Assembly (NCBI GenBank): GCA_947593735.1 | Contig: CANQDT010000005.1 | Coordinates: forward strand, 28,664-92,663 | DNA: 64,000 nt | Direction of reading: 5' to 3' | From: an uncultured Lachnospiraceae bacterium | Lineage (GTDB): Bacteria; Bacillota; Clostridia; Lachnospirales; Lachnospiraceae | In this document: positions 1 through 9,019 of the stretch, piece by piece | Layout of the letters: the number at the start of each line of letters is the position of its first letter | Position numbering within the stretch: position 1 is the stretch's first letter | The notes under the pieces: generated by a model | Told to the model about the DNA's origin: nothing | The model's database searches: none | The model's input: the letters and a program-made list of their open reading frames with translations, nothing else | Position numbers and translations under genes: made by a program

Positions 1-122
1 TTGATCGTATATTCCCTGACCGCCACATCCGCGCCGGTATCCCGCGCGAAAGCGCGAAGGCTGTATACCGCAAGATTGGAATGAATATATCTGGCGTTGA
101 CCGCCGTTAGAATGGCTTTCAT
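1..122 (-). CDS. B12-binding domain radical SAM protein, N-terminal fragment (DUF4080-like)
   Basis: Only the first 40 codons lie in the window; the gene runs off the left edge. The start ATG (120-122) follows an AAAGGA-type ribosome site embedded in the end of the upstream GH13 gene, whose stop is 10 bp away, so the two genes are probably cotranscribed. The peptide begins MKAILTAVNARYIHSNLAVY, which matches my memory of B12-binding-domain radical SAM proteins of the DUF4080 type. These carry an N-terminal cobalamin-binding fold and a CxxxCxxC radical SAM core; neither can be checked here because the core lies outside the window. The substrate is unknown. Confidence 0.6.
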   Translation of the reverse strand, partial: MKAILTAVNARYIHSNLAVYSLRAFARDTGADVAVREYTI

Positions 123-132
123 CTTCCTGTAA

Positions 133-2220
133 TCATCCTTTTAAAATCATACCGCTGACCGCGGGGACTTCCAGATAGATCTTTCCTTCCCGGACCGGAT
201 ATTTCTGTCCTCCGGCCGTATGCCCTTCCTCGGAAGTCTGCATGATCAGCTCCATCCATTCTCCCTCCGGTACGCCGATCAGCCAGACGTCCAGGGTCAT
301 CGGCATCTGTTCCTGATTGTTGTTGCATACGATCACATAATGCTCCTGATCGGTAAACCGTCCGTACGCGATCACACCCTGTTCGCTCCGGAGCATTTTC
401 AGTGAACCGTTCCGGAACGCGTCCACCCGGTGGATCGCGATCAGGTCTTTGTGAAGCGCAATCAGGCTCTGATCCTCATGCCCCCACGGATAACTGCGCC
501 GGCTGTCCGGGTCGGTCCATCCGCACAGGCCCGCCTCATCTCCATAATAAATCGTCGGGCAGCCCGGCCATGTCATCTGGGCAAGCACGGCTTCCCGGAA
601 AATCCCTTTGTTGATCCCTTCCCCGGCAGCCGCCGCGCCCATGGACTCGATCCTTCCCGCCCGCCGGTTCGTCCTGGTCAGGAACCGGGAATGGTCATGG
701 TTGGACAGCTCGTTCATCGCCGCCTGCAGGGACGGCGTTTCCATACGGGACATATTATGGTTCATGGTTTCCTCAAAGCTTCTCCCGTTGTTGAACAGAT
801 CCTGCCGGTATTCGTTGCTGTGTTTCTCCAGTCCGGTAAAAAACCATGAAAACGGTTCCATGAACGCGTCATAATTCATAACCGTGTCCCACTCGCCCCC
901 GGACAGCCACGGAGATGGATCGCCGTAATGCTCCGCGATGATGAGCGCGTCCGGATTTACCGATTTGACTGCCTCCCGGAAGTCATGCCAGAACTGGTGA
1001 TTATATTCGCTGCTGTGCCCCAGGTCGGCGGCGACGTCCAGTCTCCAGCCATCAATATTATATGGCGGTGCCAGCCATTTTTTCGCTATGCTCATGACAT
1101 ATTCATGCAGTTTTTCGGAATTTTCATAATTCAGCTTCGGCAGCGTGTCAAAACCCCACCAGCCGTCATACGTATCGTTGTTCGGCCAGGCGTTTTCATC
1201 ATAAAACCGGAAAAAACTCCGGTACGGGCTGTCCGCCGATTCATACGCCCCCGGCTCGTACGATCCGCTTAATTTATAAATGCCTTCCCGGTCCATCCAT
1301 TTGTTAAACGAGCCGCAGTGATTGAATACCCCGTCGAGGATCACTTTCATGCCCCTCTTGTGAATTTCTTCCACAAGGCGCGCGAACAGTTCGTCGCTCG
1401 CTTTCAGGTTCGCCGGGTCGGCGGTACGGCTCGCGTATTTCGCGGCGTACGCGTTTGTCCTCTCCCATTCCGCCAGCGGCGCGCCCTGATCCACAACGAT
1501 CTTCCCGAAATGTGGGTCGATATGGTCGTAATCCTGGCAGTCATACTTATGGTTAGACGGCGAAACGAAGATCGGGTTCAGATAGATCGTCTCCACGCCG
1601 AGCTGCTGCAGATAATCCAATTTGTCCATCACGCCCTGCAGATCTCCCCCGTAAAAATTGCAGACGTCCAGGGCGGACGGGACGGCGTCCCAGTGTTCCG
1701 TCTTCCGGACCGGTTCCCCGTTCACATAAATATATTCCCGGTCAACGACGTCGTTGGACGGGTCGCCGTTATAAAACCGGTCGACAAAAATCTGATAAAA
1801 GACGGCGCCCTTCGCCCACTCCGGGATATGATAATCCGGGATGATCTGAAAATTATAATACGTGTTCAGCTGATTGGACGCCCCGAGCTTGTTATAATAA
1901 ACATGGGCCTGCCCGGACACCACTTCAAAAAAGTATCGCCTGATCTGATCGCCCGGCGGCAGGACGGCCTCATAATAATCAAAATATTCGTCGCTGCTCT
2001 TCCTGTTTGCCGGTATCCGGTGGTCGTCGCAGATGACCCATACTTTATCCACATTTTCTTTCGCTGTGCGCAGCCGGACATGTACCTCGTCCTGCGCGGT
2101 CGGCTCCGTCGGGAACCGGTAATAGCGGGTTCCGTCGGAAAACAACGCTTTTTTATCCAGAAGCGGTTTTGTATGCCAGACATACCACGCCAGTTTTATT
2201 ATTTTATTTAACTGATCCAT
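133..2220 (-). CDS. GH13 alpha-glycosidase, neopullulanase/cyclomaltodextrinase-like
   Basis: A 695-aa intracellular enzyme (no signal peptide). An N-terminal beta module of about 125 residues (CBM34-like) precedes a GH13 barrel starting near WAKGAVFYQIFVDRF (136-150). Catalytic residues are visible: nucleophile Asp395 in GWRLDVA, acid/base Glu430 in IIAEHYG, and the transition-state Asp in the NHDHSR motif near 523. This architecture is that of neopullulanases, maltogenic amylases and cyclomaltodextrinases (subfamily GH13_20), which cleave alpha-1,4 (and some alpha-1,6) links in maltodextrins or cyclodextrins. Substrate choice cannot be read from sequence. Its promoter lies at 2265-2293 and it is followed directly by the radical SAM gene. 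It is far from the dextran locus and differs in subfamily from the GH13 enzyme at 54.7 kb. Confidence 0.87.
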   Translation of the reverse strand: MDQLNKIIKLAWYVWHTKPLLDKKALFSDGTRYYRFPTEPTAQDEVHVRLRTAKENVDKVWVICDDHRIPANRKSSDEYFDYYEAVLPPGDQIRRYFFEVVSGQAHVYYNKLGASNQLNTYYNFQIIPDYHIPEWAKGAVFYQIFVDRFYNGDPSNDVVDREYIYVNGEPVRKTEHWDAVPSALDVCNFYGGDLQGVMDKLDYLQQLGVETIYLNPIFVSPSNHKYDCQDYDHIDPHFGKIVVDQGAPLAEWERTNAYAAKYASRTADPANLKASDELFARLVEEIHKRGMKVILDGVFNHCGSFNKWMDREGIYKLSGSYEPGAYESADSPYRSFFRFYDENAWPNNDTYDGWWGFDTLPKLNYENSEKLHEYVMSIAKKWLAPPYNIDGWRLDVAADLGHSSEYNHQFWHDFREAVKSVNPDALIIAEHYGDPSPWLSGGEWDTVMNYDAFMEPFSWFFTGLEKHSNEYRQDLFNNGRSFEETMNHNMSRMETPSLQAAMNELSNHDHSRFLTRTNRRAGRIESMGAAAAGEGINKGIFREAVLAQMTWPGCPTIYYGDEAGLCGWTDPDSRRSYPWGHEDQSLIALHKDLIAIHRVDAFRNGSLKMLRSEQGVIAYGRFTDQEHYVIVCNNNQEQMPMTLDVWLIGVPEGEWMELIMQTSEEGHTAGGQKYPVREGKIYLEVPAVSGMILKG

Positions 2221-2264
2221 CGTTCCCCCTGCTCCATCTGATAATCTGTTTCTGTTCCCGGTTT

Positions 2265-2293
2265 ATTATATACGATTGCCCTCCAGAAGTAAA
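2265..2293 (-). promoter_or_regulatory. sigma-A-type promoter of the GH13 gene
   Basis: On the minus strand TTTACT (2288-2293) is separated by 17 bp from a perfect TATAAT (2265-2270). It lies 45 bp upstream of the GH13 start codon and downstream of the ftsH terminator. Confidence 0.6.
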
Positions 2294-2302
2294 GAATACA
2301 GC

Positions 2303-2336
2303 AAGGAAAAAGGACAGCGGCGTACGCTGTCCTTTT
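2303..2336 (-). terminator. rho-independent terminator after ftsH
   Basis: A 12-bp perfect stem (2308-2319 with 2325-2336), loop of 5 nt, followed on the minus strand by a run of T residues. It is 155 bp past the ftsH stop. The 2340-2491 stretch between them is AT-rich and holds no gene that I can support. Confidence 0.8.
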
Positions 2337-2491
2337 CGGAGAAGGTATTTTTGTTACTTATGGGGTGTAGCAAAAATATATAATGTATTGGGGGGTTACA
2401 AGTATTATTATACTCATTCCTCCGCTGTCATGTGCACAAACATCATAAAATTTTTCTTCTTTTTTTGTGCAACATTGATAATTTGCACCGT

Positions 2492-4306
2492 TTACGCAAA
2501 CAAAGAGGCAAATTCCTCCCCGTTGATCCTCTCTTTTTCCAGCAGCAGCGCCGCGCACCGGTGAAGAACATCCATATGACATTCGATGATCCCTTTTCCG
2601 CGGGCGTAACACTCGTCGACGATCCGGCGGATCTCCATATCGATCTCTCCCTGGATCCGTTCCCCGTAGGAGCGCTGATGTCCCAGATCCCTGCCCAGGA
2701 ATACTTCCTCGCTGTCATTGTCCCCGTAATGGATCAGACCCATTTTCCCGGACATCCCGTATTTTGTTACCATGTCGCGCGCGCGCGACGTCGCGACCTT
2801 GATATCGTGGGACGCGCCCGTCGTCACATCATCAAAAATAAGTTCCTCCGCGATCCTGCCGCCGAGCGTTACCGTGATATCCTGCAGCAGCTTCCCGCGC
2901 GTCATGAATACATTGTCGTTCTCCGGCAGCGGCATCGTATATCCGGCGGCTCCCGGTCCGGTCGGGATAATGGAAACGGCATGCACCGGTCCCACATCCG
3001 GGAGCAGATGGAACAGGATCGCGTGCCCTGCCTCGTGATACGCGGTGATCCTCCGCTCGCTTTCCGGAACAAGCCTGCTTTTCTTTTCCGTCCCGACGCC
3101 AACCTTAATAAAGGATCGTCGGACATCCGCCTGCGTGATAAAGGCGCGGTTTGCCTTCGCGGCGGAGATCGCCGCTTCGTTCATGAGATTTTCAAGATCC
3201 GCGCCGGTAAATCCCGCCGTGGTCCTCGCGATCTCATGCAGGTCAACATCCTCCGCGAGCGGTTTTTCCCTGACATGGACCCGCAGGATCTCTTCCCGTC
3301 CGCGCACATCCGGCGCGCCGACGTACACCTTCCGGTCGAACCTGCCCGGCCGCAGGATCGCGGGATCGAGGATATCCACCCGGTTCGTCGCCGCCAGTAC
3401 GACGATCCCCTCATTGACCCCAAATCCGTCCATCTCGACCAGAAGCTGGTTCAGCGTCTGCTCTCTCTCGTCATGGCCGCCGCCGAGACCGGTACCCCTC
3501 CGCCGCGCGACCGCGTCGATCTCATCGATAAAAACAATGCACGGCGCGTTTTTCTTCGCGTCCTCAAACAAATCGCGCACACGGGACGCGCCCACGCCGA
3601 CAAACATTTCTACAAAATCGGAACCGGAAATGGTGAAGAACGGCACGCCCGCCTCCCCCGCGATCGCTTTGGCGAGCAGCGTCTTCCCGGTTCCGGGCGG
3701 TCCCTCAAGCAGCACGCCCTTCGGGATGCGCGCACCGATCTTCGTAAACCGACCCGGATTCCTCAGAAACTGGACGATCTCCTGCAGTTCGTCTTTTTCC
3801 TCCTGCAGGCCGGCAACATCCGCAAATGTCACGCGTTTTCCCGTATCCTTGTGCAGCTGGGCGCGGCTTCTCCCAAAGTTTGCCATTTTTCCGCCGCCCC
3901 CGGCGTTCATGCCCATCATCATATTTAAGATGACAAACAAAATGATTATGCCGAATACGTACGGCAGCAGCGACATCAGAATACTCTCATGCGGGATATC
4001 CTCCACCTCGACCGGGAGCGTGCCGTCCCATTCCCGGACCGCGTTCTCCGCCGCCTCCACGTTGGTGACGTAAACCTCATACCGGCTCCCATCCTCTTTT
4101 TTCACCGTGATCTTCCCGGCAGAGCCCTGCGCGTTCGGCGAAATCGTGATCTTCTCCACCGTTCCCGCTCTCACGTCCTGTTCCGCCGTCTCAATCCGGT
4201 AATAGCTGTGCAGCATCGACGGATCGATCCATGTACTGATCAGAATGACGCCGAGGACGATCAGAAAGATCAGCGTAAAATTCCAATTACTTTTTTTCTG
4301 TTTCAC
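2492..4306 (-). CDS. ftsH: ATP-dependent zinc metalloprotease FtsH
   Basis: A 604-aa membrane-anchored AAA+ protease that degrades misfolded and regulatory membrane and cytosolic proteins. Two membrane segments (about 9-26 and 111-131) flank a short extracytoplasmic domain. The AAA module shows Walker A GPPGTGKT (202-209), Walker [10 protein letters not shown] (256-264) and the second region of homology; the zinc protease motif HEAGH is at 424-428. The C-terminus is short, ending soon after the helical protease domain, which is within the normal 600-650 aa range. hpt and tilS lie directly upstream on the same strand with a 21-bp gap, the conserved tilS-hpt-ftsH order of Firmicutes, so the three are probably one operon. 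Identification is secure. Confidence 0.97.
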   Translation of the reverse strand: MKQKKSNWNFTLIFLIVLGVILISTWIDPSMLHSYYRIETAEQDVRAGTVEKITISPNAQGSAGKITVKKEDGSRYEVYVTNVEAAENAVREWDGTLPVEVEDIPHESILMSLLPYVFGIIILFVILNMMMGMNAGGGGKMANFGRSRAQLHKDTGKRVTFADVAGLQEEKDELQEIVQFLRNPGRFTKIGARIPKGVLLEGPPGTGKTLLAKAIAGEAGVPFFTISGSDFVEMFVGVGASRVRDLFEDAKKNAPCIVFIDEIDAVARRRGTGLGGGHDEREQTLNQLLVEMDGFGVNEGIVVLAATNRVDILDPAILRPGRFDRKVYVGAPDVRGREEILRVHVREKPLAEDVDLHEIARTTAGFTGADLENLMNEAAISAAKANRAFITQADVRRSFIKVGVGTEKKSRLVPESERRITAYHEAGHAILFHLLPDVGPVHAVSIIPTGPGAAGYTMPLPENDNVFMTRGKLLQDITVTLGGRIAEELIFDDVTTGASHDIKVATSRARDMVTKYGMSGKMGLIHYGDNDSEEVFLGRDLGHQRSYGERIQGEIDMEIRRIVDECYARGKGIIECHMDVLHRCAALLLEKERINGEEFASLFA

Positions 4307-4327
4307 TTGTCTTCTCCTTTATGCCCT

Positions 4328-4849
4328 CTATTCCTGTTCCACAACCCCGATATACGGAAGATTGCGGTACTTCTGCGAGTAGTCCAGACCGTATCCCACG
4401 ACAAATTCATCCGGGATCTCAAATCCCACATAGTCCACCGCCACATCCCTGACCCTCCGGTCCGGTTTGTCCAGCAGAGTACAGAGCTTCAGGGAAGCCG
4501 GGTTCCTTTGCATGAGCGTCGGGATCATATAACTGAGCGTCCTGCCCGAATCAATAATGTCTTCCACGAGAATACAATGCTTCCCCTCGATGTTTTCATC
4601 CAGATCCTTCCGTATCCGGACAATGCCGGAGCTGGATTTTTCATTGCCATAACTGGACACGCTCATAAAATCCATCGTGCATGGCACGGTCAGCCTTTTC
4701 GCCAGTTCGCAGACAAAAAATACGCTCCCTTTCAGGACGCCGATCAGATGAATCTCTTTTCCCTCGTATTCGCGGTTGATCTGAGCCGCGATCTCCCGAA
4801 TGCGCGCGTCAACCTTTTCTTCCTCAATCATGATCCGAATGGTATCCAT
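4328..4849 (-). CDS. hpt: hypoxanthine phosphoribosyltransferase
   Basis: A 173-aa purine salvage enzyme that joins hypoxanthine (and usually guanine) to PRPP, giving IMP/GMP. The PRPP-binding loop VEDIIDSGRTL is at 95-105 and the GVLKGSVFF loop is near 37-45. Length matches the family. The start at 4849 gives the N-terminus MDTIRIMIEEEK typical of Clostridial Hpt and makes the gene overlap the end of tilS by 26 bp; the next Met (codon 7) would cut the overlap to 8 bp. Translation is probably coupled to tilS. Overlap of the two is the only oddity. Confidence 0.95.
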   Translation of the reverse strand: MDTIRIMIEEEKVDARIREIAAQINREYEGKEIHLIGVLKGSVFFVCELAKRLTVPCTMDFMSVSSYGNEKSSSGIVRIRKDLDENIEGKHCILVEDIIDSGRTLSYMIPTLMQRNPASLKLCTLLDKPDRRVRDVAVDYVGFEIPDEFVVGYGLDYSQKYRNLPYIGVVEQE

Positions 4850-6227
4850 CTTTTTCTTCTCCTTCGTATGTAATCTCCATGATCTTCTCCGTCGTGCCGC
4901 TTACCTTGCAGGAACTCGAAATCCTTCCCCCGATGATCCATACAATGTCGCTCCCATCCGCTGCCACCAGGCAATTCCCCCTTTGGCTCCGCCCGGTTTT
5001 GCTGTCGATAAAATACCGGTTCAGCTTCTTGCGGTGGCCGGCGTCGTCGATCACGATGCCGTCGCCCGGCATCGGCGTGCGGATCCGCAGATTTTGTTTT
5101 ATTTTATCATAATCAAAGGTCTTTGTATATTCTTTCCTGGAAACCGTTTGCCCCGCATATGGGAAAACCGAGACGGTCACCGTTCCCCGTCCGTCCGGGA
5201 GCCGGTAAACGCCGGGGCCGGTTATCTCCACGCCCTGCCACGCGTTCCGCGCGTCCGGCGCTCGCTCCCCCGCGCGTTCAAAGCGGAGCCGGTCGTACTC
5301 GCGCACCGCGGTGATCCCATATGGAAGATGGATCTGTTTTCCGGTTCCTCCCGCGCACAGCTTCCTTACCTGCTCCACATGGACCGCGGCGATATCCTTT
5401 TTCCCTCCGCACGCGCGGGCGATCGCCTCTTTTATGATCTCGCCCTGCAGGAACGGCTCCTGCGCGCCAAGCTCCGCGACCGTCCAGTCCCCTTCCAGAA
5501 ACTCTCCCACCCGGAGCCGCACGGCGTCGCTGCACGCGCGGAGCAGCGCGGCTGTCTGCGCCATATGGGAAATCGCCTCGCGATTGATCGCCTCCATCTC
5601 CGGCAGGATCCGGTGCCGGATCCGGTTCCTCGTATAATCCGGGGCTTCATTGCTCGTATCCGTACAATACTTCAGTTTATTCACATTCAGGTAATTCCAT
5701 ACCATCTCTTTGGTTATCAGAAGCATCGGCCGGAGGATCGTGCCGTATGGCGTCCCGGTAACCGGAGCCATGCCGGAAAGCCCGGAAAGCCCGGTTCCCC
5801 TGCACAGATGGAACAGCATTGTCTCCGCCTGGTCGTTTGCCTGGTGCGCCGTCGCGATCTTTCCGGTTCCCCATTCGCGTGCGACCTCCCCCATTTTTTC
5901 ATACCGGTAGATCCGCCCGGCTTCCTCAACGGTCCTTTTCCCTTCTTTTGCCAGCTGCCGGACGTCTGCGCGGAACAGAAAAAACGGAACGCCCGCTTCG
6001 CCGCACAGCCGCTCCGCGAACCGCGCGTCCCGGTCCGCTTCCTCTCCACGCAGCCCGTGATGCGCATGGACGGCAGCCAGTTCAAACGCTTTTTCTTCCC
6101 GATACCGCGTCAGAATATGAAAAAGGCAGACAGAATCGCTTCCTCCGGATAATCCGAGGACAATTCTGTCTCCCTCCTCTATCATCTGATGCTGCTCCAT
6201 ATAAGCTTTGACCTGTTCGTACAACAT
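4824..6227 (-). CDS. tilS: tRNA(Ile)-lysidine synthase
   Basis: A 467-aa enzyme that attaches lysine to C34 of the CAU-anticodon isoleucine tRNA, changing both its charging and its codon reading; essential in most bacteria. The PP-loop motif SGGSDS sits at 27-32, followed by an N-type ATP pyrophosphatase fold, a linker region and the C-terminal TilS domain (about 370-467, with RKLNRYFID and WIIGGRIS). Length is normal for the long form of TilS. It precedes and overlaps hpt and lies downstream of spoIIE, as in B. subtilis. The 88-bp gap to spoIIE contains no obvious terminator. Confidence 0.95.
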   Translation of the reverse strand: MLYEQVKAYMEQHQMIEEGDRIVLGLSGGSDSVCLFHILTRYREEKAFELAAVHAHHGLRGEEADRDARFAERLCGEAGVPFFLFRADVRQLAKEGKRTVEEAGRIYRYEKMGEVAREWGTGKIATAHQANDQAETMLFHLCRGTGLSGLSGMAPVTGTPYGTILRPMLLITKEMVWNYLNVNKLKYCTDTSNEAPDYTRNRIRHRILPEMEAINREAISHMAQTAALLRACSDAVRLRVGEFLEGDWTVAELGAQEPFLQGEIIKEAIARACGGKKDIAAVHVEQVRKLCAGGTGKQIHLPYGITAVREYDRLRFERAGERAPDARNAWQGVEITGPGVYRLPDGRGTVTVSVFPYAGQTVSRKEYTKTFDYDKIKQNLRIRTPMPGDGIVIDDAGHRKKLNRYFIDSKTGRSQRGNCLVAADGSDIVWIIGGRISSSCKVSGTTEKIMEITYEGEEKDGYHSDHD

Positions 6228-6314
6228 TTCGATACCCTTTGATCTGCCCGGAGAACGCTTCTCCGTTTTCCATTTTGCTCTCTTTTGTCATCTTACTTGA
6301 AATGGGAGCAAAAA

Positions 6315-8075
6315 TCAAGGAATATATATGGACAGTGCCATGACCGTGCGGTCGTCCTTCCCGGCGCCCTCGGATATCTCCGCCGCCTTTTCCATGACCG
6401 CCGCCGCGAGCTTCCCGGCATTTTCTTCTTCGATCTTCTTCAACAGGTCCTTCATCGTCTCCTCCTTCTTCTCGCCCGGAAGCGACTCCAGCACGCCGTC
6501 CGACATCATGATCACGATATCGCCGTCAAATAATTTTTTCTGCGCCATGCAGGATTCCGTAAGCTGGGTCATGCCGACCGGGAGGGAGCTTGCGGTAACC
6601 GCCTCCACATACGCGCCCCGCTTGATAAACGTCGTCGACGCGCCGAATTTGATAAACTTCGCCGTCCCCGACCGCAGATCCAGATTGACGACGTCGAGCG
6701 TGGTGAAGCTCTCCCTGTCCACATGCAGCGACAGCGCCCCGTTCATCAGACGGATGCTTTCTTCCGCTGGAAGCCCCGCCTCCAGAAGCTGCTCCATGAA
6801 CTCCACGACCGAACAGCTTTCCTCATACGCCCTGGGACCGCTCCCCATTCCGTCCGCCAATATCATCGTTACGCTTTGCTCTCCCTGGACAAGAGAATAA
6901 TTGTCCCCGGAAATGTCTTCGGACGTTTTGGCGGACCGGCTGGTCCCGTACGTCACCGCGAACCGGTTCGCCCTGCAAAACGACATCACCTGATATTGCG
7001 GTCCGAGCAGGCGCGGGCAAAATTCTTCTGCCCGGATCGGTTCTTTCATGGCGCGCGTGAGCAGCTTCGCGGTTTCCCTCGCCGTAATGACCTTTCCCCT
7101 GTTATATTTCGCGATCATATAATAACGGACGTCGCCGCCGTTCCCTTCCTGCATCGGCACGATCTTCCTGACGCTCACGCCGGACAGCCGCATCCGGTTT
7201 ATGATCTTCCGCTCTTTTTCTATCTTTTCCCGCTTCTCCTGCCCCATATCCGCAGAAAAATATTCCATGATCCGGGCTGCCTCCCGGAACTGCCCCGCAA
7301 TGACTCGGCGCCCCTCCTTCAGCCGGTTCGACCACGCCATATTGACGCGCGCGAGCTCGACCCTCCGGTCCGCGGTCATCAAAAACTCCCCCAGTCGGAT
7401 GCACCGGTTGGAAAACGCCATCGGGATATCCTCGATCGTGATCCCCTTTCCTTCCTCCAGCGCGCAGACGATCTCATGCGCGCTCTGAAACGTCGATAAA
7501 TACTCGCGGTCGATGCAGTATCCCCGGCGGCTGCATGTCGCGCACATCTGCCCCTCGATCTCCTCCACAAGATTCCGGGAATCAATGGAGGAATATTCCA
7601 GTTTATTTTTTTCATCCCCGCCCAGGATCGACGCCAGTCTGCCAAAGCTCCCCGCGTATTCCCTGAGCCGGTTCCGCGCGGCGGCATTTGCCATCTGATA
7701 GATCATCGCCTTTTCTTCCTGCTCCGCCCTGCGCGGCTCCTTTCTTTTTTCCAGCGGCAGCAGCAGGAACAGGATCCCGGCGGCAAAATAACTCTCGTCA
7801 ATATGATAGGCAAGCTGTATCCCGCTGAACAGATAATCGAGCAGCACGAGCGCCACATACGAAAAAATGCTCTGCCCCAGCTTGCCGGTTTTCCGGAAGA
7901 TCCCCATGCAGATCCCAAAAAGAGCATACATCCCGATCACATTCAGATCCCCATACTGCCAGGACAGCGCCACGCCGAGGAGACATCCCGCGAGGGCTCC
8001 CGCCGCCGTCCCCATTGTATAACTTGTCCACAATAAGATCCCGTCGGTTATGCTATGTAAAATCAATTCTACCAT
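6315..8075 (-). CDS. spoIIE: stage II sporulation protein E, short membrane domain
   Basis: A 586-aa PP2C-type phosphatase that dephosphorylates the anti-anti-sigma factor SpoIIAA and so releases sigma-F in the forespore. I count four membrane segments in the first ~110 residues, followed by a central regulatory region and a C-terminal PP2C domain with the metal motifs LADGMGSG and MMSDGVLE. B. subtilis SpoIIE is about 827 aa with ten membrane segments, so roughly the first six are missing. The start is well supported: GGGAGGAAGAA lies just upstream of the ATG, and a sporulation-type promoter lies 30-62 bp upstream. The short form is therefore probably genuine and not a misplaced start. Confidence 0.93.
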   Translation of the reverse strand: MVELILHSITDGILLWTSYTMGTAAGALAGCLLGVALSWQYGDLNVIGMYALFGICMGIFRKTGKLGQSIFSYVALVLLDYLFSGIQLAYHIDESYFAAGILFLLLPLEKRKEPRRAEQEEKAMIYQMANAAARNRLREYAGSFGRLASILGGDEKNKLEYSSIDSRNLVEEIEGQMCATCSRRGYCIDREYLSTFQSAHEIVCALEEGKGITIEDIPMAFSNRCIRLGEFLMTADRRVELARVNMAWSNRLKEGRRVIAGQFREAARIMEYFSADMGQEKREKIEKERKIINRMRLSGVSVRKIVPMQEGNGGDVRYYMIAKYNRGKVITARETAKLLTRAMKEPIRAEEFCPRLLGPQYQVMSFCRANRFAVTYGTSRSAKTSEDISGDNYSLVQGEQSVTMILADGMGSGPRAYEESCSVVEFMEQLLEAGLPAEESIRLMNGALSLHVDRESFTTLDVVNLDLRSGTAKFIKFGASTTFIKRGAYVEAVTASSLPVGMTQLTESCMAQKKLFDGDIVIMMSDGVLESLPGEKKEETMKDLLKKIEEENAGKLAAAVMEKAAEISEGAGKDDRTVMALSIYIP

Positions 8076-8104
8076 TTCTTCCTCCCACGCACATCTTTTT
8101 TTCC

Positions 8105-8139
8105 AGTATACTCGCGTGGAACCGCGGATTGTGTCAAAC
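8105..8139 (-). promoter_or_regulatory. Spo0A-type spoIIE promoter with 21-bp spacer and 0A-box
   Basis: On the minus strand TTGACA (8132-8137) and TATACT (8105-8110) are separated by 21 bp instead of 17. Known Spo0A-activated sigma-A promoters (spoIIE, spoIIG of B. subtilis) have this extended spacing. TTTGACACA over the -35 matches the reverse complement of the 0A-box consensus TTTGTCRAA at eight of nine positions. Confidence 0.75.
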
Positions 8140-8152
8140 CATGGAACATGCG

Positions 8153-8186
8153 CAGAAAAAAAGAACCGGTCCTTCTGAACCGATTC
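8153..8186 (-). terminator. terminator after divIC
   Basis: On the minus strand an 8-bp stem (8163-8170 with 8179-8186, one G-U pair) is followed by about eight T residues. It separates the divIC operon from the spoIIE promoter. Confidence 0.65.
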
Positions 8187-8210
8187 TCTCTTTCTGTTCT
8201 TATGCGGCTG

Positions 8211-8513
8211 TTATTCGTCCGCCGGCTTGAAAAGGATCTCGTCCGGGTTCGCCAGTCCCAGCCGTTCCCGGGCGATCTCTTCGATATACTCGTCCGTCTG
8301 CATATAGGCTTCTTTTTCTTCGAGCTTTTTCTTCTCCCGGTTGGCAGCGTCGATCTGCTGCTCCAGAACCGCTTCTTTCCTGGCATATGTCCGGCTCTTC
8401 TGTACAAGCCCGTAGCTCTTGATCATAAGTACCAGGCAAAAAACTACTACGATCATCCCGATCAGCAAAAATCCATTCCCGGATGCGGATCTTTTTTTTC
8501 TATGATTGGCCAT
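8211..8513 (-). CDS. divIC: septum formation initiator DivIC/FtsB family
   Basis: A 100-aa bitopic division protein: a basic cytoplasmic tail, one membrane segment (FLLIGMIVVVFCLVLMI) and an extracytoplasmic coiled coil rich in K, E and R, ending with the ERLGLANPDEILF motif typical of DivIC/FtsB. It works with FtsL and DivIB/FtsQ to activate septal peptidoglycan synthesis. I place the start at 8513 because AGGGGAAAG lies at the right distance upstream; an in-frame ATG at 8546 would add 11 residues but has no ribosome site. It follows yabQ in the conserved rqcP-yabPQ-divIC order. Confidence 0.9.
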   Translation of the reverse strand: MANHRKKRSASGNGFLLIGMIVVVFCLVLMIKSYGLVQKSRTYARKEAVLEQQIDAANREKKKLEEKEAYMQTDEYIEEIARERLGLANPDEILFKPADE

Positions 8514-8561
8514 TTCTTTCCCCTGTTCGATTCGCTTTCCTGACATACTCTGCGCATATTA

Positions 8562-8927
8562 CTATTTTTCGTTTTCTATTTTATCCGTTTTCTTCTGATT
8601 TTTCAAGACATTATTCACCAGATTCTTTACTTTTTTTACAGCAGACAGGAAAATCCTGCTGATTGTATAGTAATACGACAGCATTCCAAGGCACATTCCG
8701 AGAAAAAAATAGAACCGTATCCGCCCGTAGTCGCAGGTATACATCATATGGAAAATGATGCATCCGGTCATGAACCAAAAAAAGAGATCCTCGACGGCAA
8801 CCGCCAGGGTGGAGTGTTCCCAGATGATCCGCAGGACGCGGTAGCCGTCATATAACATCACAATGACCGCCCCGTATGCCATACTACGGGCAAAATTCAA
8901 TAATTCTCCTGGAATACCGGCATCCAT
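8562..8927 (-). CDS. yabQ: spore cortex biosynthesis protein YabQ
   Basis: A 121-aa membrane protein with about four hydrophobic segments between residues 10 and 100 and a basic C-terminal tail. YabQ of B. subtilis is a sigma-E-controlled protein of the outer forespore membrane needed for cortex formation. Recognisable family features are MLYDGYRVLR near residue 25 and the VEDLFFWF segment. The start at 8927 has AAAGG at a suitable spacing. In B. subtilis yabP lies just upstream of yabQ; here only 92 bp separate yabQ from rqcP, so yabP is absent from this position. Confidence 0.88.
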   Translation of the reverse strand: MDAGIPGELLNFARSMAYGAVIVMLYDGYRVLRIIWEHSTLAVAVEDLFFWFMTGCIIFHMMYTCDYGRIRFYFFLGMCLGMLSYYYTISRIFLSAVKKVKNLVNNVLKNQKKTDKIENEK

Positions 8928-9019
8928 CTGTTGCCTTTCGGAATCTCTTTTTTGTAATTGTATGCGGGCGCGCCGGCGAATATGTTACCGGAAATCCGCC
9001 GGCGTATGCCTTTGTCCGG

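Noticed and set aside
2432..3928. A 498-codon plus-strand open frame opposite ftsH
   Set aside because: Antisense of ftsH; composition is that of a reverse-frame shadow.
8927..9019. A remnant of yabP between rqcP and yabQ
   Set aside because: None of the minus-strand frames in the 92 bp gives more than a few codons resembling YabP.
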